From the NCBI GenBank assembly GCA_016792805.1, contig JAEUHX010000073.1:62001-126000 (forward strand): a DNA stretch of 64,000 nt, given 5' to 3'. This document shows positions 32,075 through 40,683 of the stretch, in pieces (positions within the stretch are counted from its first letter, which is position 1; the number at the start of each line of letters is the position of its first letter). Source of the stretch: Planctomycetota bacterium (GTDB lineage Bacteria; Planctomycetota; UBA1135; JACQFD01). The notes under the pieces were generated by a model. The model worked only from the letters and a program-made list of their open reading frames with translations. It did no database searches and was not told the DNA's origin. The position numbers and the translations under genes were made by a program.

Positions 32075-33796
32075 TTACGAAGCGAACGCCTTGGGCACCT
32101 GCTGGTGCCACTGCGTTGCACGCTCGAAGGCGCCGGCGGCGGCGAAGATGGAATCCTCGCGGAGGGCGGGTGCCACGAGCTGAAGCCCGAGCGGAAGCGG
32201 GCCTTTCGGCCCCTGCGCGAATCCACAGGGAATCGAGATTCCCGGCAGGCCCACCAGATTGATGGCGGCTGTAAAGAGATCGCATAGATACATCGCCAGC
32301 GGATCGTCCATCTTGGAGCCGATCTCAAATGCGGGGAACGGGCTTGCCGGGCCGGCGATCACGTCACACTTTTCGAATGCGCGCTCGAAATCCTGCTTCA
32401 GCAGCGTGCGCACTTGGAGGGCTTTCTTATAGTAAGCATCACTATAGCCGGCCGAGAGCACGAAGGTGCCGAGCAGAATGCGCCGCTTCACCTCTTCGCC
32501 GAAACCCTGGTCGCGCGTGCGGCCATACATTTCCTCGAGGTTGCGCCCCTCGGCTCGGAAACCGAAGCGCACGCCGTCGAACCGCGCGAGGTTGGACGAG
32601 GCTTCCGCTGTCGCGACGAGGTAATAAGTGGGAATCGCGAGAGGTGCGTTGGGAAGGTCGATACTGACGAGTTCCGCCCCCAATTTCTCTAACTGTGCGA
32701 GCGCTTCTGTTATTGCATCCCTTGTGTCAACATCCATAAAGAACCGGCCCTGGCTCCGAGCCTGTTCAATGGCCACATCTAGGGTTTGCGTGCGCATACT
32801 CGCGTAAATCTCATTCGGAATTCCGTCAATAATCTCGCCGCCATTCGCTTGCCTAATCTGATCCTCAATCTGAAGCCTCTCAAGCCTCGAGGGTTGTCTT
32901 TGCAGATACCCTGGCGACCTGACAAGCTGATATATCCGCTGCAGTTCCTTCGGATATGTCGTTAGGTACCATTCAGATGGATCATCAGTCCATTCCCTCG
33001 GAACGCCAATCCTCAGACCCTTAACGCCCTGTCTTAGCGCATCGGTAAGGTTCGGAGCTGCAGCGGCGACGGTAGTGCCATCGCGCGGGTCATTGCCGGC
33101 GATCACCTCGGTGACGGTCGCAGCATCTTCGAGGCACGTCGCAAACGGGCCGATCTGATCGAGCGAGCTTGCGAAGGCAATTAATCCATAGCGCGAAACG
33201 CGCCCATAGGTGGGTTTGAGTCCCGTAATACCACAAAGCGCCGCCGGCTGGCGAATGGAGCCGCCGGTGTCGGTACCGAGGGACACCGGTGTGAGGCGCG
33301 CGGCAACCGCCGCCGCCGAGCCGCCCGAGGAGCCGCCCGGCACACGCGCCGTATCCCACGGATTGCGCGTCGGGCCGAAGCTGCTGTGCTCCGTGGAGGA
33401 GCCCATGGCGAATTCATCCATGTTGGCGCGCGGGACGAGCAGCGCCCCGGCGGCGCGCAGCCGCTCCACGGCCGTCGCGTCGTACGGCGGCCGGTAGCCG
33501 CGGAGGATCTTGGAGCCGCAGGTGGTCTCCATTCCGCGAACACACAAAACGTCTTTCACACCGACGGGCACGCCCGCGAGGCGCCCGAGCGTCGCGCCCG
33601 CGCGTCGCGCGGCGTCGACGGCGTCGGCTTGCGCGCGCAGGTCCGATTCATGGATTTCCACAAATGCAAAGATTTGTGGATTGTAACGTCGAAGCCGGTC
33701 GAGGAAATGTTCCGCCACGTCGCGCGCGAGGAGCTTGCCTTCGCGGACCTCGGCGGCGATCTCCACCGCCTTGCGCAGATGAAGAGGCGCGCTCAC
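32075..33796 (-). CDS. gatA: Glutamyl/aspartyl-tRNA amidotransferase subunit A, mosaic
   Basis: The 573-residue amidase subunit makes Gln-tRNA or Asn-tRNA by transamidation. The catalytic triad is intact: Lys81 in VGVKDVL, cis-Ser156 in GGSSGGS and nucleophile Ser180 in DTGGSIRQPA. About 84 extra residues (about 269-352) sit between IGVPREW and FMDVDTRDAITEAL, making the protein longer than the usual 480-490. The DNA from about 32660 to 33060, which includes this insert and conserved flanks, is about 51% GC by hand count of 300 bases, far below the rest of the gene. Its start overlaps the gatC stop by 4 bp. gatB is not in the window. Confidence 0.93.
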   Translation of the reverse strand: MSAPLHLRKAVEIAAEVREGKLLARDVAEHFLDRLRRYNPQIFAFVEIHESDLRAQADAVDAARRAGATLGRLAGVPVGVKDVLCVRGMETTCGSKILRGYRPPYDATAVERLRAAGALLVPRANMDEFAMGSSTEHSSFGPTRNPWDTARVPGGSSGGSAAAVAARLTPVSLGTDTGGSIRQPAALCGITGLKPTYGRVSRYGLIAFASSLDQIGPFATCLEDAATVTEVIAGNDPRDGTTVAAAAPNLTDALRQGVKGLRIGVPREWTDDPSEWYLTTYPKELQRIYQLVRSPGYLQRQPSRLERLQIEDQIRQANGGEIIDGIPNEIYASMRTQTLDVAIEQARSQGRFFMDVDTRDAITEALAQLEKLGAELVSIDLPNAPLAIPTYYLVATAEASSNLARFDGVRFGFRAEGRNLEEMYGRTRDQGFGEEVKRRILLGTFVLSAGYSDAYYKKALQVRTLLKQDFERAFEKCDVIAGPASPFPAFEIGSKMDDPLAMYLCDLFTAAINLVGLPGISIPCGFAQGPKGPLPLGLQLVAPALREDSIFAAAGAFERATQWHQQVPKAFAS

Positions 33797-34095
33797 GACT
33801 CGAGCACCTTCGGCACACGGAAGAACTCGCCGCCGCCCGCGCCGGGCGCATTGCGAAGGATCTCCTCACGAGGAGTCGACGGCCGGACTAGATCGTCGCG
33901 CAGCACGTTCTGGAGCGGCACCGGGTAGACCATCGGCTCAACTCCGGTCGTGTCGACCGACTGAATCTGCGCGAAGTAACGAAGGAGGCCGTCGAACTCG
34001 CGGCGCAAGCGCGCCTTCTCGTCGTCGGTGAGATCGAGGCGGGCGAGGCGCGCCACGACGGCAGGATCCATCGCAGGGGGCGTGAGGTCGGTCAT
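33793..34095 (-). CDS. gatC: Glutamyl/aspartyl-tRNA amidotransferase subunit C
   Basis: The 100-residue protein wraps around GatA and helps it fold. It has the family core VARLARLDLTDDEKARLRREFDGLL, the central VEPMVYPVPLQNVLRDD and the C-terminal FFRVPKVLE. ATG at 34095 is chosen by homology; the frame extends upstream with non-family sequence. Its stop overlaps the gatA start by 4 bp, so the two are coupled. Confidence 0.93.
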   Translation of the reverse strand: MTDLTPPAMDPAVVARLARLDLTDDEKARLRREFDGLLRYFAQIQSVDTTGVEPMVYPVPLQNVLRDDLVRPSTPREEILRNAPGAGGGEFFRVPKVLES

Positions 34096-34227
34096 GGAGG
34101 CGGCGGATTGTAGGGGCGTGCGCAGTATTCCGGCGGAGCCCTCCGCGGGCGCGGCAGGACCCTCGCCGCCGAGCGACGAGTTCGATTCTGGAACGGCGTG
34201 TGCGACTCCGCAGAATGCGTTGGCGCG

Positions 34228-34758
34228 ATGAACCACCTCGACTGCCAAGTCCTCGGCCTCACGATGTGCATCGTGGGCGTGGTGGCGTTTGCCAATTCGA
34301 TCGTCTATCGCCGCCCGCGCCAGGTGATCGAGGAATTTTTCGGAGCGAGCCGCCCGTCGCTACGGAGCATCAAGGACCATGTGCTCCGAAAAGTGCACAC
34401 TTACTACGGCCTTGGATTTCTGATTGCGGGCTTTTTGTTTCAAATCCTCGGCTGGCTCCCGGCCGTGGTGCACGGTGATCGGCCGACGCCGGTGCTGCCG
34501 ATCTTGATCGTTGGAGTCATTGTAGTGTCGGCCGGATTTGAGGTCGGCGCGGCGCGCTATTCGCGCAGCTCCTTTCGGCGCCATCTGCGGAAGTTTTTCC
34601 GCTCGCACCCGGAGTATCCGCTTGAGCGCAACCTCGAGGTGGCGAAGGAGATTGGTGAGATTTTCGATTTGAAAGCGCAGCCCGAGGAGACGGTCGAGGG
34701 CTATCTCGCGCGCGTGCGCCAAGCGATCGGCATCGAAGCGCCTGGGCGACGCATGTAG
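34228..34758 (+). CDS. Unknown small membrane protein
   Basis: The 176-residue product has three likely membrane segments: about 8-28 (VLGLTMCIVGVVAFANSIVY), about 60-78 and about 90-110. A charged cytoplasmic tail of about 65 residues follows, containing FRSHPEYPLERNLEVAKEIGEIF. No family is recognised. ATG 34228 gives a natural start; a GTG at 34198 would add 10 residues. It is divergent from gatC, with 132 bp between starts, and comF begins 98 bp after its stop. Confidence 0.6.
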   Translation: MNHLDCQVLGLTMCIVGVVAFANSIVYRRPRQVIEEFFGASRPSLRSIKDHVLRKVHTYYGLGFLIAGFLFQILGWLPAVVHGDRPTPVLPILIVGVIVVSAGFEVGAARYSRSSFRRHLRKFFRSHPEYPLERNLEVAKEIGEIFDLKAQPEETVEGYLARVRQAIGIEAPGRRM

Positions 34759-34856
34759 GGGCGCGGGCTCGACGCGGTGATGGGCTCCCGGCCTCCCTCG
34801 TGGACGCGGGGGAGGGCTGAACCGATGGGCGACGACAAGGGCCTCCTTCGCGCCTT

Positions 34857-36653
34857 GTGGTTGTGGAGCTCGCTTCGATTGCCCGCCAGTCGCTCGCCGC
34901 CCTGGGCGATTTATTGCTTCCTCCGGCCTGCGTGCTCTGCGGGCGGGCGGTCGGAGAGCGGCTCGGGCTCTGCGGCACATGCTGGAGCGGGCTCGAGCCC
35001 CTGCCGAGGAGAGGCTTCGCATGCGCGCGATGCGGCCGTCCGAGCAGCGTGCCCTACGGGGCGTCGATTTGTGAAGATTGCAGAAGGCACCCACCGCCTT
35101 TTGTATGCGCCGCTTCGGCGGTGCGCTACGGAGGGACGGCGGCGGCGCTGCTGGCTCGCTGGAAGCGCGGGGGCGATCACGCTCTCGCGCCGACGCTCAC
35201 GGAGCTGGCGCGCGAGGCGTTGGAGCGCCTTGAACCGAAAAGGGAGCGGCATCGATTCGATGTGATCGTGCCCGTGCCGTCCCATCCCGAGCGCGTGGCG
35301 GCCCGGGGGTTCTGTGCCACCGATCTGTTGGCTGAGGAGCTTGGGCGCGCTGAATGCATTGCTGTGCGCAGCCGCTGGCTCGCGCGTGTGAAGCTCTCCG
35401 CCCCGCAAGGGTCGGCCGGCACCACATCGCGGCGGGCAAATGTTGCGGGCGCGTTCGCCGTGGTTCGAAGCGGCGCCTGGTGGCCGCCTCGGAGCCTGAG
35501 GGGGCTCGATGTGTTGCTGGTCGACGATGTGTTCACGAGCGGCTCCACAGCGCGAGAGAGCGCCCGAGCGCTGTTGCAGGCGGGGGCGCGGCGCGTGTGG
35601 GTCGCCACCATTGCGCGCGGCGGGATTGGCTCCGATGCGCTCCTGAGGCCGGTCGTGCCGTGCGAAGGCGCCCCGCGGGAGCACACGACGCCGGGTCCGC
35701 GCCTGGAGGCCGCGGCGGAGGGCGCCTGGCATGATGGGTTCCATGCGGACGGCGTATCTCGATCTCTTTTCCGGCATTGCGGGCGACATGCTCGTCGGCG
35801 CGTTTCTCGACGCGGGTGCTCCCGTCGATCCTTTGCGCGAGGTGCTGGCCGCCCTGCCGCTGCCGGGAGTGCGGGTCGATGCGCGCAGGGAGACGAGGCG
35901 CTCCTTCGCCGGCACTCGATTCTTGGTCGAGGCGCCCCAGGAGCATCACCACCGGCGCCTTCCCGACATCGAGGCGATTCTCCGGGCGACGCCGATGCCC
36001 GAGAGGGCGCGCGAGCGGGCGCTCGACGTATTTGTGCGCATCGCGCGGGCCGAGGCGCGTGCCCACGGGATCGGCGAGCGAGAAGTGCATTTCCACGAGG
36101 TGGGGGCGGCCGACACGATCGTGGATATTGTGGCGGCGTGCGTTTGCGTGGAGACGTTACGGATCGAGCAGGTGCTCTGTTCCGCCGTGGAGCTCGGAAG
36201 CGGCACGGTGCGGTGCGAGCATGGGGTGATCCCTGTGCCGGCACCGGGGACGCTCGGGGCTCTCTTGGGCACGCGCGTCCGGATCGGTGGACTTTCGGGC
36301 GAGCGCACGACGCCGACGGGGGCGGCTCTCGTGGCGGCGCTGGCCTCGAGCGTTGGGGAGCCGGTGGAGATCATTCCCGAGGCGATCGGGTATGGCGTTG
36401 GCTCCCGCGATCCCGGCGACATGGCCAATTTGTTGCGTGTGGTGATCGGCGACGTGGAGCTCGAGGGCGATCGAGTCGCCGTGATCGAATGCAACCTCGA
36501 CGACGTGAGCGGGGAGACGGTTGGATATGTGATCGAACGGGCGCTGGCGGAGGGTGCGCTCGACGCATTTGTAACGCCGGTGACCATGAAGAAAGGGCGC
36601 CCCGCATTTGTGGTGACTCTGCTGGCTCCCCTCGAGCGGCGCGCGGCCCTTGA
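34857..36653 (+). CDS. comF: ComF-family phosphoribosyltransferase; open frame runs on through larC
   Basis: The first 265 codons encode a typical ComF protein. Four cysteine pairs (CVLCG, CGTC, CARCG, CEDC; 25-75) form the zinc part, and the PRPP site is DVLLVDDVFTSGST (about 218-231). ComF proteins take part in DNA uptake or purine salvage-like reactions. Normal members end near residue 240-265. Here no stop occurs, and the frame continues to 598 codons. The last 303 codons (911 bp) overlap larC in another frame and are Arg/Gly-rich, unlike protein. Probably either the stop was lost and the tail is extra, or the sequence has a frameshift near 35650-35740. Start is GTG 34857. Only the N-terminal 265 residues are supported as functional. 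Confidence 0.6.
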   Translation: MVVELASIARQSLAALGDLLLPPACVLCGRAVGERLGLCGTCWSGLEPLPRRGFACARCGRPSSVPYGASICEDCRRHPPPFVCAASAVRYGGTAAALLARWKRGGDHALAPTLTELAREALERLEPKRERHRFDVIVPVPSHPERVAARGFCATDLLAEELGRAECIAVRSRWLARVKLSAPQGSAGTTSRRANVAGAFAVVRSGAWWPPRSLRGLDVLLVDDVFTSGSTARESARALLQAGARRVWVATIARGGIGSDALLRPVVPCEGAPREHTTPGPRLEAAAEGAWHDGFHADGVSRSLFRHCGRHARRRVSRRGCSRRSFARGAGRPAAAGSAGRCAQGDEALLRRHSILGRGAPGASPPAPSRHRGDSPGDADAREGARAGARRICAHRAGRGACPRDRRARSAFPRGGGGRHDRGYCGGVRLRGDVTDRAGALFRRGARKRHGAVRAWGDPCAGTGDARGSLGHARPDRWTFGRAHDADGGGSRGGAGLERWGAGGDHSRGDRVWRWLPRSRRHGQFVACGDRRRGARGRSSRRDRMQPRRRERGDGWICDRTGAGGGCARRICNAGDHEERAPRICGDSAGSPRAARGP

Positions 36654-37125
36654 GTCGCTACTCTTTCGAGAGACGCCGACACTCGGCGTGCGCCGACACC
36701 TTGTGAGCCGCTCCAAGCTCCGGCGGGAGGTCCGAACGATGGCGACTCGACTCGGGCCGGCCCGTGTGAAAATTCGCTGGAGCGGGACGGGGACGGCGGA
36801 GGTGTCGGCGGAGTTCGACGATGCGCGACGCCTCGCCCTCGAGCACCGGCTGCCGCTGGCGCAGGTGGTGGCATCCGTGGAAGCCGATGCGAGCCATGCA
36901 CTTGCCCATGAGCAGGGCGTTCCCCACGGGCACAACCACGATCATGGACTCAGCCACGATCACGGACGCAGCCACGACCATGGGCACAGCCACGATCACA
37001 GCCATGATCACGGGCACAGCCATGATCACGGGCACAGCCATGATCACGGGCACAGCCATGATCATGGAGCCGACCAATCCCATGGCCATGCCCACGGGAG
37101 TTCCGAGGTTCCTCACGTTCCGTGA
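35743..37125 (+). CDS. larC: Nickel-pincer cofactor biosynthesis protein LarC with His-rich tail
   Basis: The 460-residue protein inserts nickel into the pyridinium-bis-thioacid ligand of lactate racemase-type enzymes. The DUF111/LarC core is complete: YLDLFSGIAGDMLVGAF, then HFHEVGAADTIVDIVA, ERTTPTGAALVAAL and VIECNLDDVSGETVGYVIE. After about residue 395 comes a tail of HDHG/HSHDHG repeats with some 40 histidines, a likely nickel store. The DNA of that tail is an 18-bp tandem repeat. ATG 35743 is chosen over 35731/35734 by homology. larA, larB and larE are absent from the window. Confidence 0.92.
   Translation: MRTAYLDLFSGIAGDMLVGAFLDAGAPVDPLREVLAALPLPGVRVDARRETRRSFAGTRFLVEAPQEHHHRRLPDIEAILRATPMPERARERALDVFVRIARAEARAHGIGEREVHFHEVGAADTIVDIVAACVCVETLRIEQVLCSAVELGSGTVRCEHGVIPVPAPGTLGALLGTRVRIGGLSGERTTPTGAALVAALASSVGEPVEIIPEAIGYGVGSRDPGDMANLLRVVIGDVELEGDRVAVIECNLDDVSGETVGYVIERALAEGALDAFVTPVTMKKGRPAFVVTLLAPLERRAALESLLFRETPTLGVRRHLVSRSKLRREVRTMATRLGPARVKIRWSGTGTAEVSAEFDDARRLALEHRLPLAQVVASVEADASHALAHEQGVPHGHNHDHGLSHDHGRSHDHGHSHDHSHDHGHSHDHGHSHDHGHSHDHGADQSHGHAHGSSEVPHVP
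36925..37101 (+). repeat. 18-bp tandem repeat encoding the His/Asp tail of LarC
   Basis: Units of the type agccatgatcacgggcac recur every 18 bp, with three nearly identical copies at about 37000-37053 and degenerate ones before. All stay in the larC frame and encode HSHDHG. The near identity at DNA level implies recent expansion or slippage. Confidence 0.85.
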
Positions 37126-37280
37126 TCGGTAGGGCGTGGCGGAGCGAGCCGATCGCTTCCCATGGCCCCGTTCCCGATGGGGCAGCCCCGAGTACCGTCG
37201 AGAGACAACGCATCCGCCGGGCACCGCTGTGGGGACGCGCCCCCCAAGGATCTGTTACCTCCTCGGAGCGCACAGAAGCA

Positions 37281-38405
37281 TCAACACTCCGCGCGGATCG
37301 CGTCGAGTTCGGCAGAGACCGCCGCGAGTCCCTCTTGTACCTTGGCGGGGTCGATTCCGAAGCCGATGCGCAGGTAGCCCGGCGCGCTGAAGTACTCACC
37401 GGGGGTGACCTGCACGCCGTGATTCGCGCGGACGCGCCTTGCAAATGTGAGAGTGTCTCGGACATCTCGCAGCTTGGGGAAGGCCATGACGGCTCCCCCG
37501 GGCGGGGCGAATTCGACTCTCCCCTTGGTGGACTCCTTGAGGGCCCACTCGAGAAATGCCTCGCGGCCAGCCGTAGCCGTTTGGCGCGCATTCTGCTCAA
37601 AGCGCTCGATGCGGTCGAAGAGCGCGGCGGCGATGCGCAGCGAGGGCATCGCACAATTGACGTCGATATGGTCGAAGGCCTGCTCGCAGCGGGCGAGGAA
37701 CGCGCGGTCGCGTGTCACGATCCAGCCGACGCGGATGGCGCCGAGGCCGAAAGCCTTGGTCACGGAGCTCAGGGTGACGGCCTTGGGATGGAGTGCCGCG
37801 GCGTAGGGGATGCGCTGCGCGCCCAGGAACTCGTTATAGATCTCGCAGCACACGAATCGGGAGCCGGCGCGGGCCGCCGTTTCGGCCAGCTCTTCCATCG
37901 CGTCGGCCGTCAGGGCGATGCCGGTCGGATTGTGAAGGTTTGTAGTCCAGACCGCCGAGGCGCCGCCGAGGGCGGAGAGCGCCGAGGCGACACGCTGAGG
38001 ATCGAGGCCGAAGGCGTCCTCCAGCCGTCGATCGACGAACCGGATTACCGAGCCGAACGCCTGTGGCTCCAAGTGCAGCGGCGGGTACGCGGGGCGCTCA
38101 ACCACAGCCCGGGTGGCGGCGTCGCCTGCGGAATCCGCGGCGAGCACCGCCGCCACGAGATGGATCGCGGCGCTTGCGCCTGGAACAACCAGGACCTCCT
38201 CGGGCCGAACGCCGCAGCGCGCCGCAATCTTCTCGCGCAAGAAAAGCGTGCCGTGGGCTCCGCTGTCGCGCAGATCGACCAGCTCGCGCGCATCACCGAG
38301 CCATTCGATCGGCGGCGGGCCGAGGCCCGATCCCGTAAGGGCAATGCGCGCGCCAGCGGGAGCCGTCTTCGCAAACTGCATATATTCGAACGGCAGGATT
38401 TCCAT
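37281..38405 (-). CDS. PLP-dependent class I/II aminotransferase
   Basis: The 374-residue protein has fold-type I features: the SSVTKAFGLGAIRVGW site with the PLP lysine, the NLHNPTG motif, and the DHIDVN/NYF-type region of the large domain. It starts at ATG 38405 (MEILPFEYMQF). The frame upstream (to 38726) is open but overlaps the divergent gene and is not family-like. Substrate is not assignable. It is divergent from the SH3 protein (142 bp) and convergent with larC. Confidence 0.85.
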   Translation of the reverse strand: MEILPFEYMQFAKTAPAGARIALTGSGLGPPPIEWLGDARELVDLRDSGAHGTLFLREKIAARCGVRPEEVLVVPGASAAIHLVAAVLAADSAGDAATRAVVERPAYPPLHLEPQAFGSVIRFVDRRLEDAFGLDPQRVASALSALGGASAVWTTNLHNPTGIALTADAMEELAETAARAGSRFVCCEIYNEFLGAQRIPYAAALHPKAVTLSSVTKAFGLGAIRVGWIVTRDRAFLARCEQAFDHIDVNCAMPSLRIAAALFDRIERFEQNARQTATAGREAFLEWALKESTKGRVEFAPPGGAVMAFPKLRDVRDTLTFARRVRANHGVQVTPGEYFSAPGYLRIGFGIDPAKVQEGLAAVSAELDAIRAEC

Positions 38406-38547
38406 TCGGGGAGTTCTACTCGAGCACGGGCTGTTGGGGGAGCGCCCGCGCTCTCCCACGATCCCTTGGGGTTTGCTGGCTCCCGCCGATTGCATCCCCG
38501 GGCGGTGCTCGATAGCGTCATCGAGCCCGTTGGTCCGGAGCGCTTCC

Positions 38548-39819
38548 ATGTTGCAACTCCTCACCGTCGTTCCTGCTGCCGCTGCTCTGCTCCTTGCTGC
38601 CGCTCCCGCGCAGACGCCCGGGGCTGGAGGTTCCAACAATTCCCCGAATGTTACAGGTTCGGGATCTGTGCAGTCGCAGCCCGCAGTGAATCCCGCGGGA
38701 CAGACGCCGCCCGCTGTGTCGGGCACGCCCCGATTCGCAACGGCCGTCGGCGGGAAGCTCCTAGGACTTCCCGATGCGGCCGCCCCTGCGATTCGTGATC
38801 TTCGCCCCGGTGAGCCGATGGTTGTCGTGGGCCATCAAGGCTCCATCCTCGAGGTGGAGGTGCCGGGTGGGATCACAGCATGGATCTATGCGTCGTACCT
38901 TCGGGAGGGAAAGACCGAAGGGACGATGGAAACGATCGAAGACGGCGTGAACCTTCGCCCGCAGCCACGCTCGGACGCCAAGACGATTCCGATCGCCCGC
39001 GCCAAGAAGGGCCAGTCTTTTGTGGTGTTGGGGCGAAGCCAGGATTGGGTGCAGGTCGTTTGCCCGAGCGACCTGCATGGATATGTGCTTTTGACCGATG
39101 TCGTCGTAAGCAACGATCCCCCGTCGGCCCATGAAGCCGAGCTGGCGGCGGGGCGCAAGTGGGCGGAGGAGGCTCGTCTCGCCGCCGTCGACGCCGAGAA
39201 ACGCCGACGTGAGGAGGAGCGTAAGCGGAAGGAAGAAGAGGAGAAACGGCGCGAAGCGCAGCGCAGGGAGTCGGAGGCACGTGACTCTTGCGCCCGCGCG
39301 ATGGAGCTTTTGCGCGGCACGCCGGACGCTTCGACGCGCACGCGCGCCAAGGAACTCCTCGACGCGGCGGCAAAGCTCACGACGAGCGAAGCCGTGGCCG
39401 CCGATGTGAAGCGCGGACTCGAGCGCATTGAGCTCGTCGCATTCCTTGAGAAGGAGCGCGAGGAAGAGCGTGTGCGCGAAGAAAAAGAGCGCCAAGCGAA
39501 GATCCAAGAAGCGGAGGAGCGCATGCATCGCGTCCAGACGATCCTCGACGGCCAGAAGGACCCCAAGCCGATCGATCCCTTCGGAGCGCGTTTCGCCGGA
39601 ATGGGTGAGGTGCAGCGTGGACTGGAGCTGCCGCGCGGGCGCGTTTACACGCTCTCCAAAGGCGGCCGCGTTCTGTTTTATCTCACTTGTCCGTCGAAGC
39701 GCTACGACGTGAGCGACTTCCTCGGCCGCGAGGTCGGTGTCGTCGGCTCCATCAAGCAGATCGAGGGTTACCCGGCCCGCGTCATCGAGGTCGAGCGCTT
39801 CGAAGTGCTCGCGAATTAG
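38548..39819 (+). CDS. Exported SH3-like/coiled-coil protein
   Basis: The 423-residue product has a hydrophobic signal (LLTVVPAAAALLLAAAPAQ) and a Ser/Pro/Gly linker. Two bacterial SH3-type modules follow (about 70-190: GEPMVVVGHQGSILEVEVPGGITAWIYASYL and GVNLRPQPRSDAK). A long charged coiled coil rich in Glu/Arg/Lys (about 200-270 and 315-365) and a C-terminal beta domain (about 370-423) complete it. It is likely a cell-wall or envelope scaffold. ATG 38548 with GGAG at the right spacing is convincing. Its function is unknown. Confidence 0.75.
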   Translation: MLQLLTVVPAAAALLLAAAPAQTPGAGGSNNSPNVTGSGSVQSQPAVNPAGQTPPAVSGTPRFATAVGGKLLGLPDAAAPAIRDLRPGEPMVVVGHQGSILEVEVPGGITAWIYASYLREGKTEGTMETIEDGVNLRPQPRSDAKTIPIARAKKGQSFVVLGRSQDWVQVVCPSDLHGYVLLTDVVVSNDPPSAHEAELAAGRKWAEEARLAAVDAEKRRREEERKRKEEEEKRREAQRRESEARDSCARAMELLRGTPDASTRTRAKELLDAAAKLTTSEAVAADVKRGLERIELVAFLEKEREEERVREEKERQAKIQEAEERMHRVQTILDGQKDPKPIDPFGARFAGMGEVQRGLELPRGRVYTLSKGGRVLFYLTCPSKRYDVSDFLGREVGVVGSIKQIEGYPARVIEVERFEVLAN

Positions 39820-39839
39820 TACGAATGCGCCAATCGCCG

Positions 39840-39862
39840 CGGCCGCCCGAAGTGGGCGGCCG
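39840..39862. terminator. Hairpin between convergent genes
   Basis: A perfect 9-bp stem (cggccgccc at 39840-39848, gaagt loop, gggcggccg at 39854-39862) lies in the 48-bp gap between the SH3 gene and ppk2. The position between convergent stops suggests a shared two-way terminator, though the T-run is short on both sides. Confidence 0.6.
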
Positions 39863-39867
39863 GGAGT

Positions 39868-40683
39868 TTACTTCGGAATTTTGATCTTTCGCCAGTCGAA
39901 CGACGCCTTCGGCGGCTTCGGGTCCATCTCCTCCAGCACGGCGATCAGCGTCTGCGCTACGAGCGCATTGCGAACCCACTTCTTGTTCGCCGGCACGATG
40001 TGCCACGGAGCCGCCTCTGTGCTGCAGCGCTCGAGGACGTCCTCGTATGCGTGCTGATAATCATTCCAGAGCTTGCGGTCGTCGAGGTCGCCCGGCTGGT
40101 ATTTCCAGGCTTTGTTGGGATCTCGCAGGCGGTCGAGGAGCCGCTCGCGCTGCTCGTCTCGGTCGATGTGCAGGAAGAACTTCACAATTCGAGTTCCCAT
40201 GGAGCAGAGCAGCTTCTCATAACAATTGATCTGCTCGTACCGCGGCTCCCAGACCGACCGCGGCGCGATCCGGCGGACGCGGACCGCGACCACGTCCTCA
40301 TAGTGTGAACGGTTGAAGATCCCAATATTCCCATAGCGGGGAAGCCGCATGGCCACTCGCCACAGAAAGTCGTGGTCGCGTTCCTCGTCGGAAGGCGCAG
40401 TGAACGAGTGCACTTGGCAGCCGATGGGGCTCACCGAGTGGAACACATGCTCAATCGTTCCGTCTTTGCCGGCGGCGTCCATCCCCTGGAGAACCACAAG
40501 TACGGCGCGGCGGTTCTCCGCGTAGAGCCGCTCCTGGAGTTCGGCGAGGCGTGATCGGCTCCGCTCGAGGTCAGCGAGGGCGGCCTCTTTCTCGGTGAGT
40601 CCTCGCGTATCGGCGGGATCAAAATCCTTCAGTCGGACGCGGGAGCCGGGGCGAACGCACCAGGGCAGCGGGGTCTTAGCCAT
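39868..40683 (-). CDS. ppk2: Polyphosphate kinase 2 (PPK2 family, probably class III)
   Basis: The 271-residue enzyme moves phosphate between polyphosphate and nucleotides. The Walker A motif is LQGMDAAGKDG (about 70) and the Walker B-like motif is IFNRSHYEDV. The segment GCQVHSFTAPSDEERDHDFLWR is typical of the group, and the sequence resembles class III, which can phosphorylate AMP and ADP; the class is an inference. The start overlaps the cstA stop by 8 bp, so it is coupled to the transporter. Confidence 0.93.
   Translation of the reverse strand: MAKTPLPWCVRPGSRVRLKDFDPADTRGLTEKEAALADLERSRSRLAELQERLYAENRRAVLVVLQGMDAAGKDGTIEHVFHSVSPIGCQVHSFTAPSDEERDHDFLWRVAMRLPRYGNIGIFNRSHYEDVVAVRVRRIAPRSVWEPRYEQINCYEKLLCSMGTRIVKFFLHIDRDEQRERLLDRLRDPNKAWKYQPGDLDDRKLWNDYQHAYEDVLERCSTEAAPWHIVPANKKWVRNALVAQTLIAVLEEMDPKPPKASFDWRKIKIPK

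Noticed and set aside
32660..33060. An intein in GatA
   Set aside because: The extra segment has no Cys/Ser at its start and no His-Asn-(Cys/Ser/Thr) end, and it is far shorter than a typical intein.
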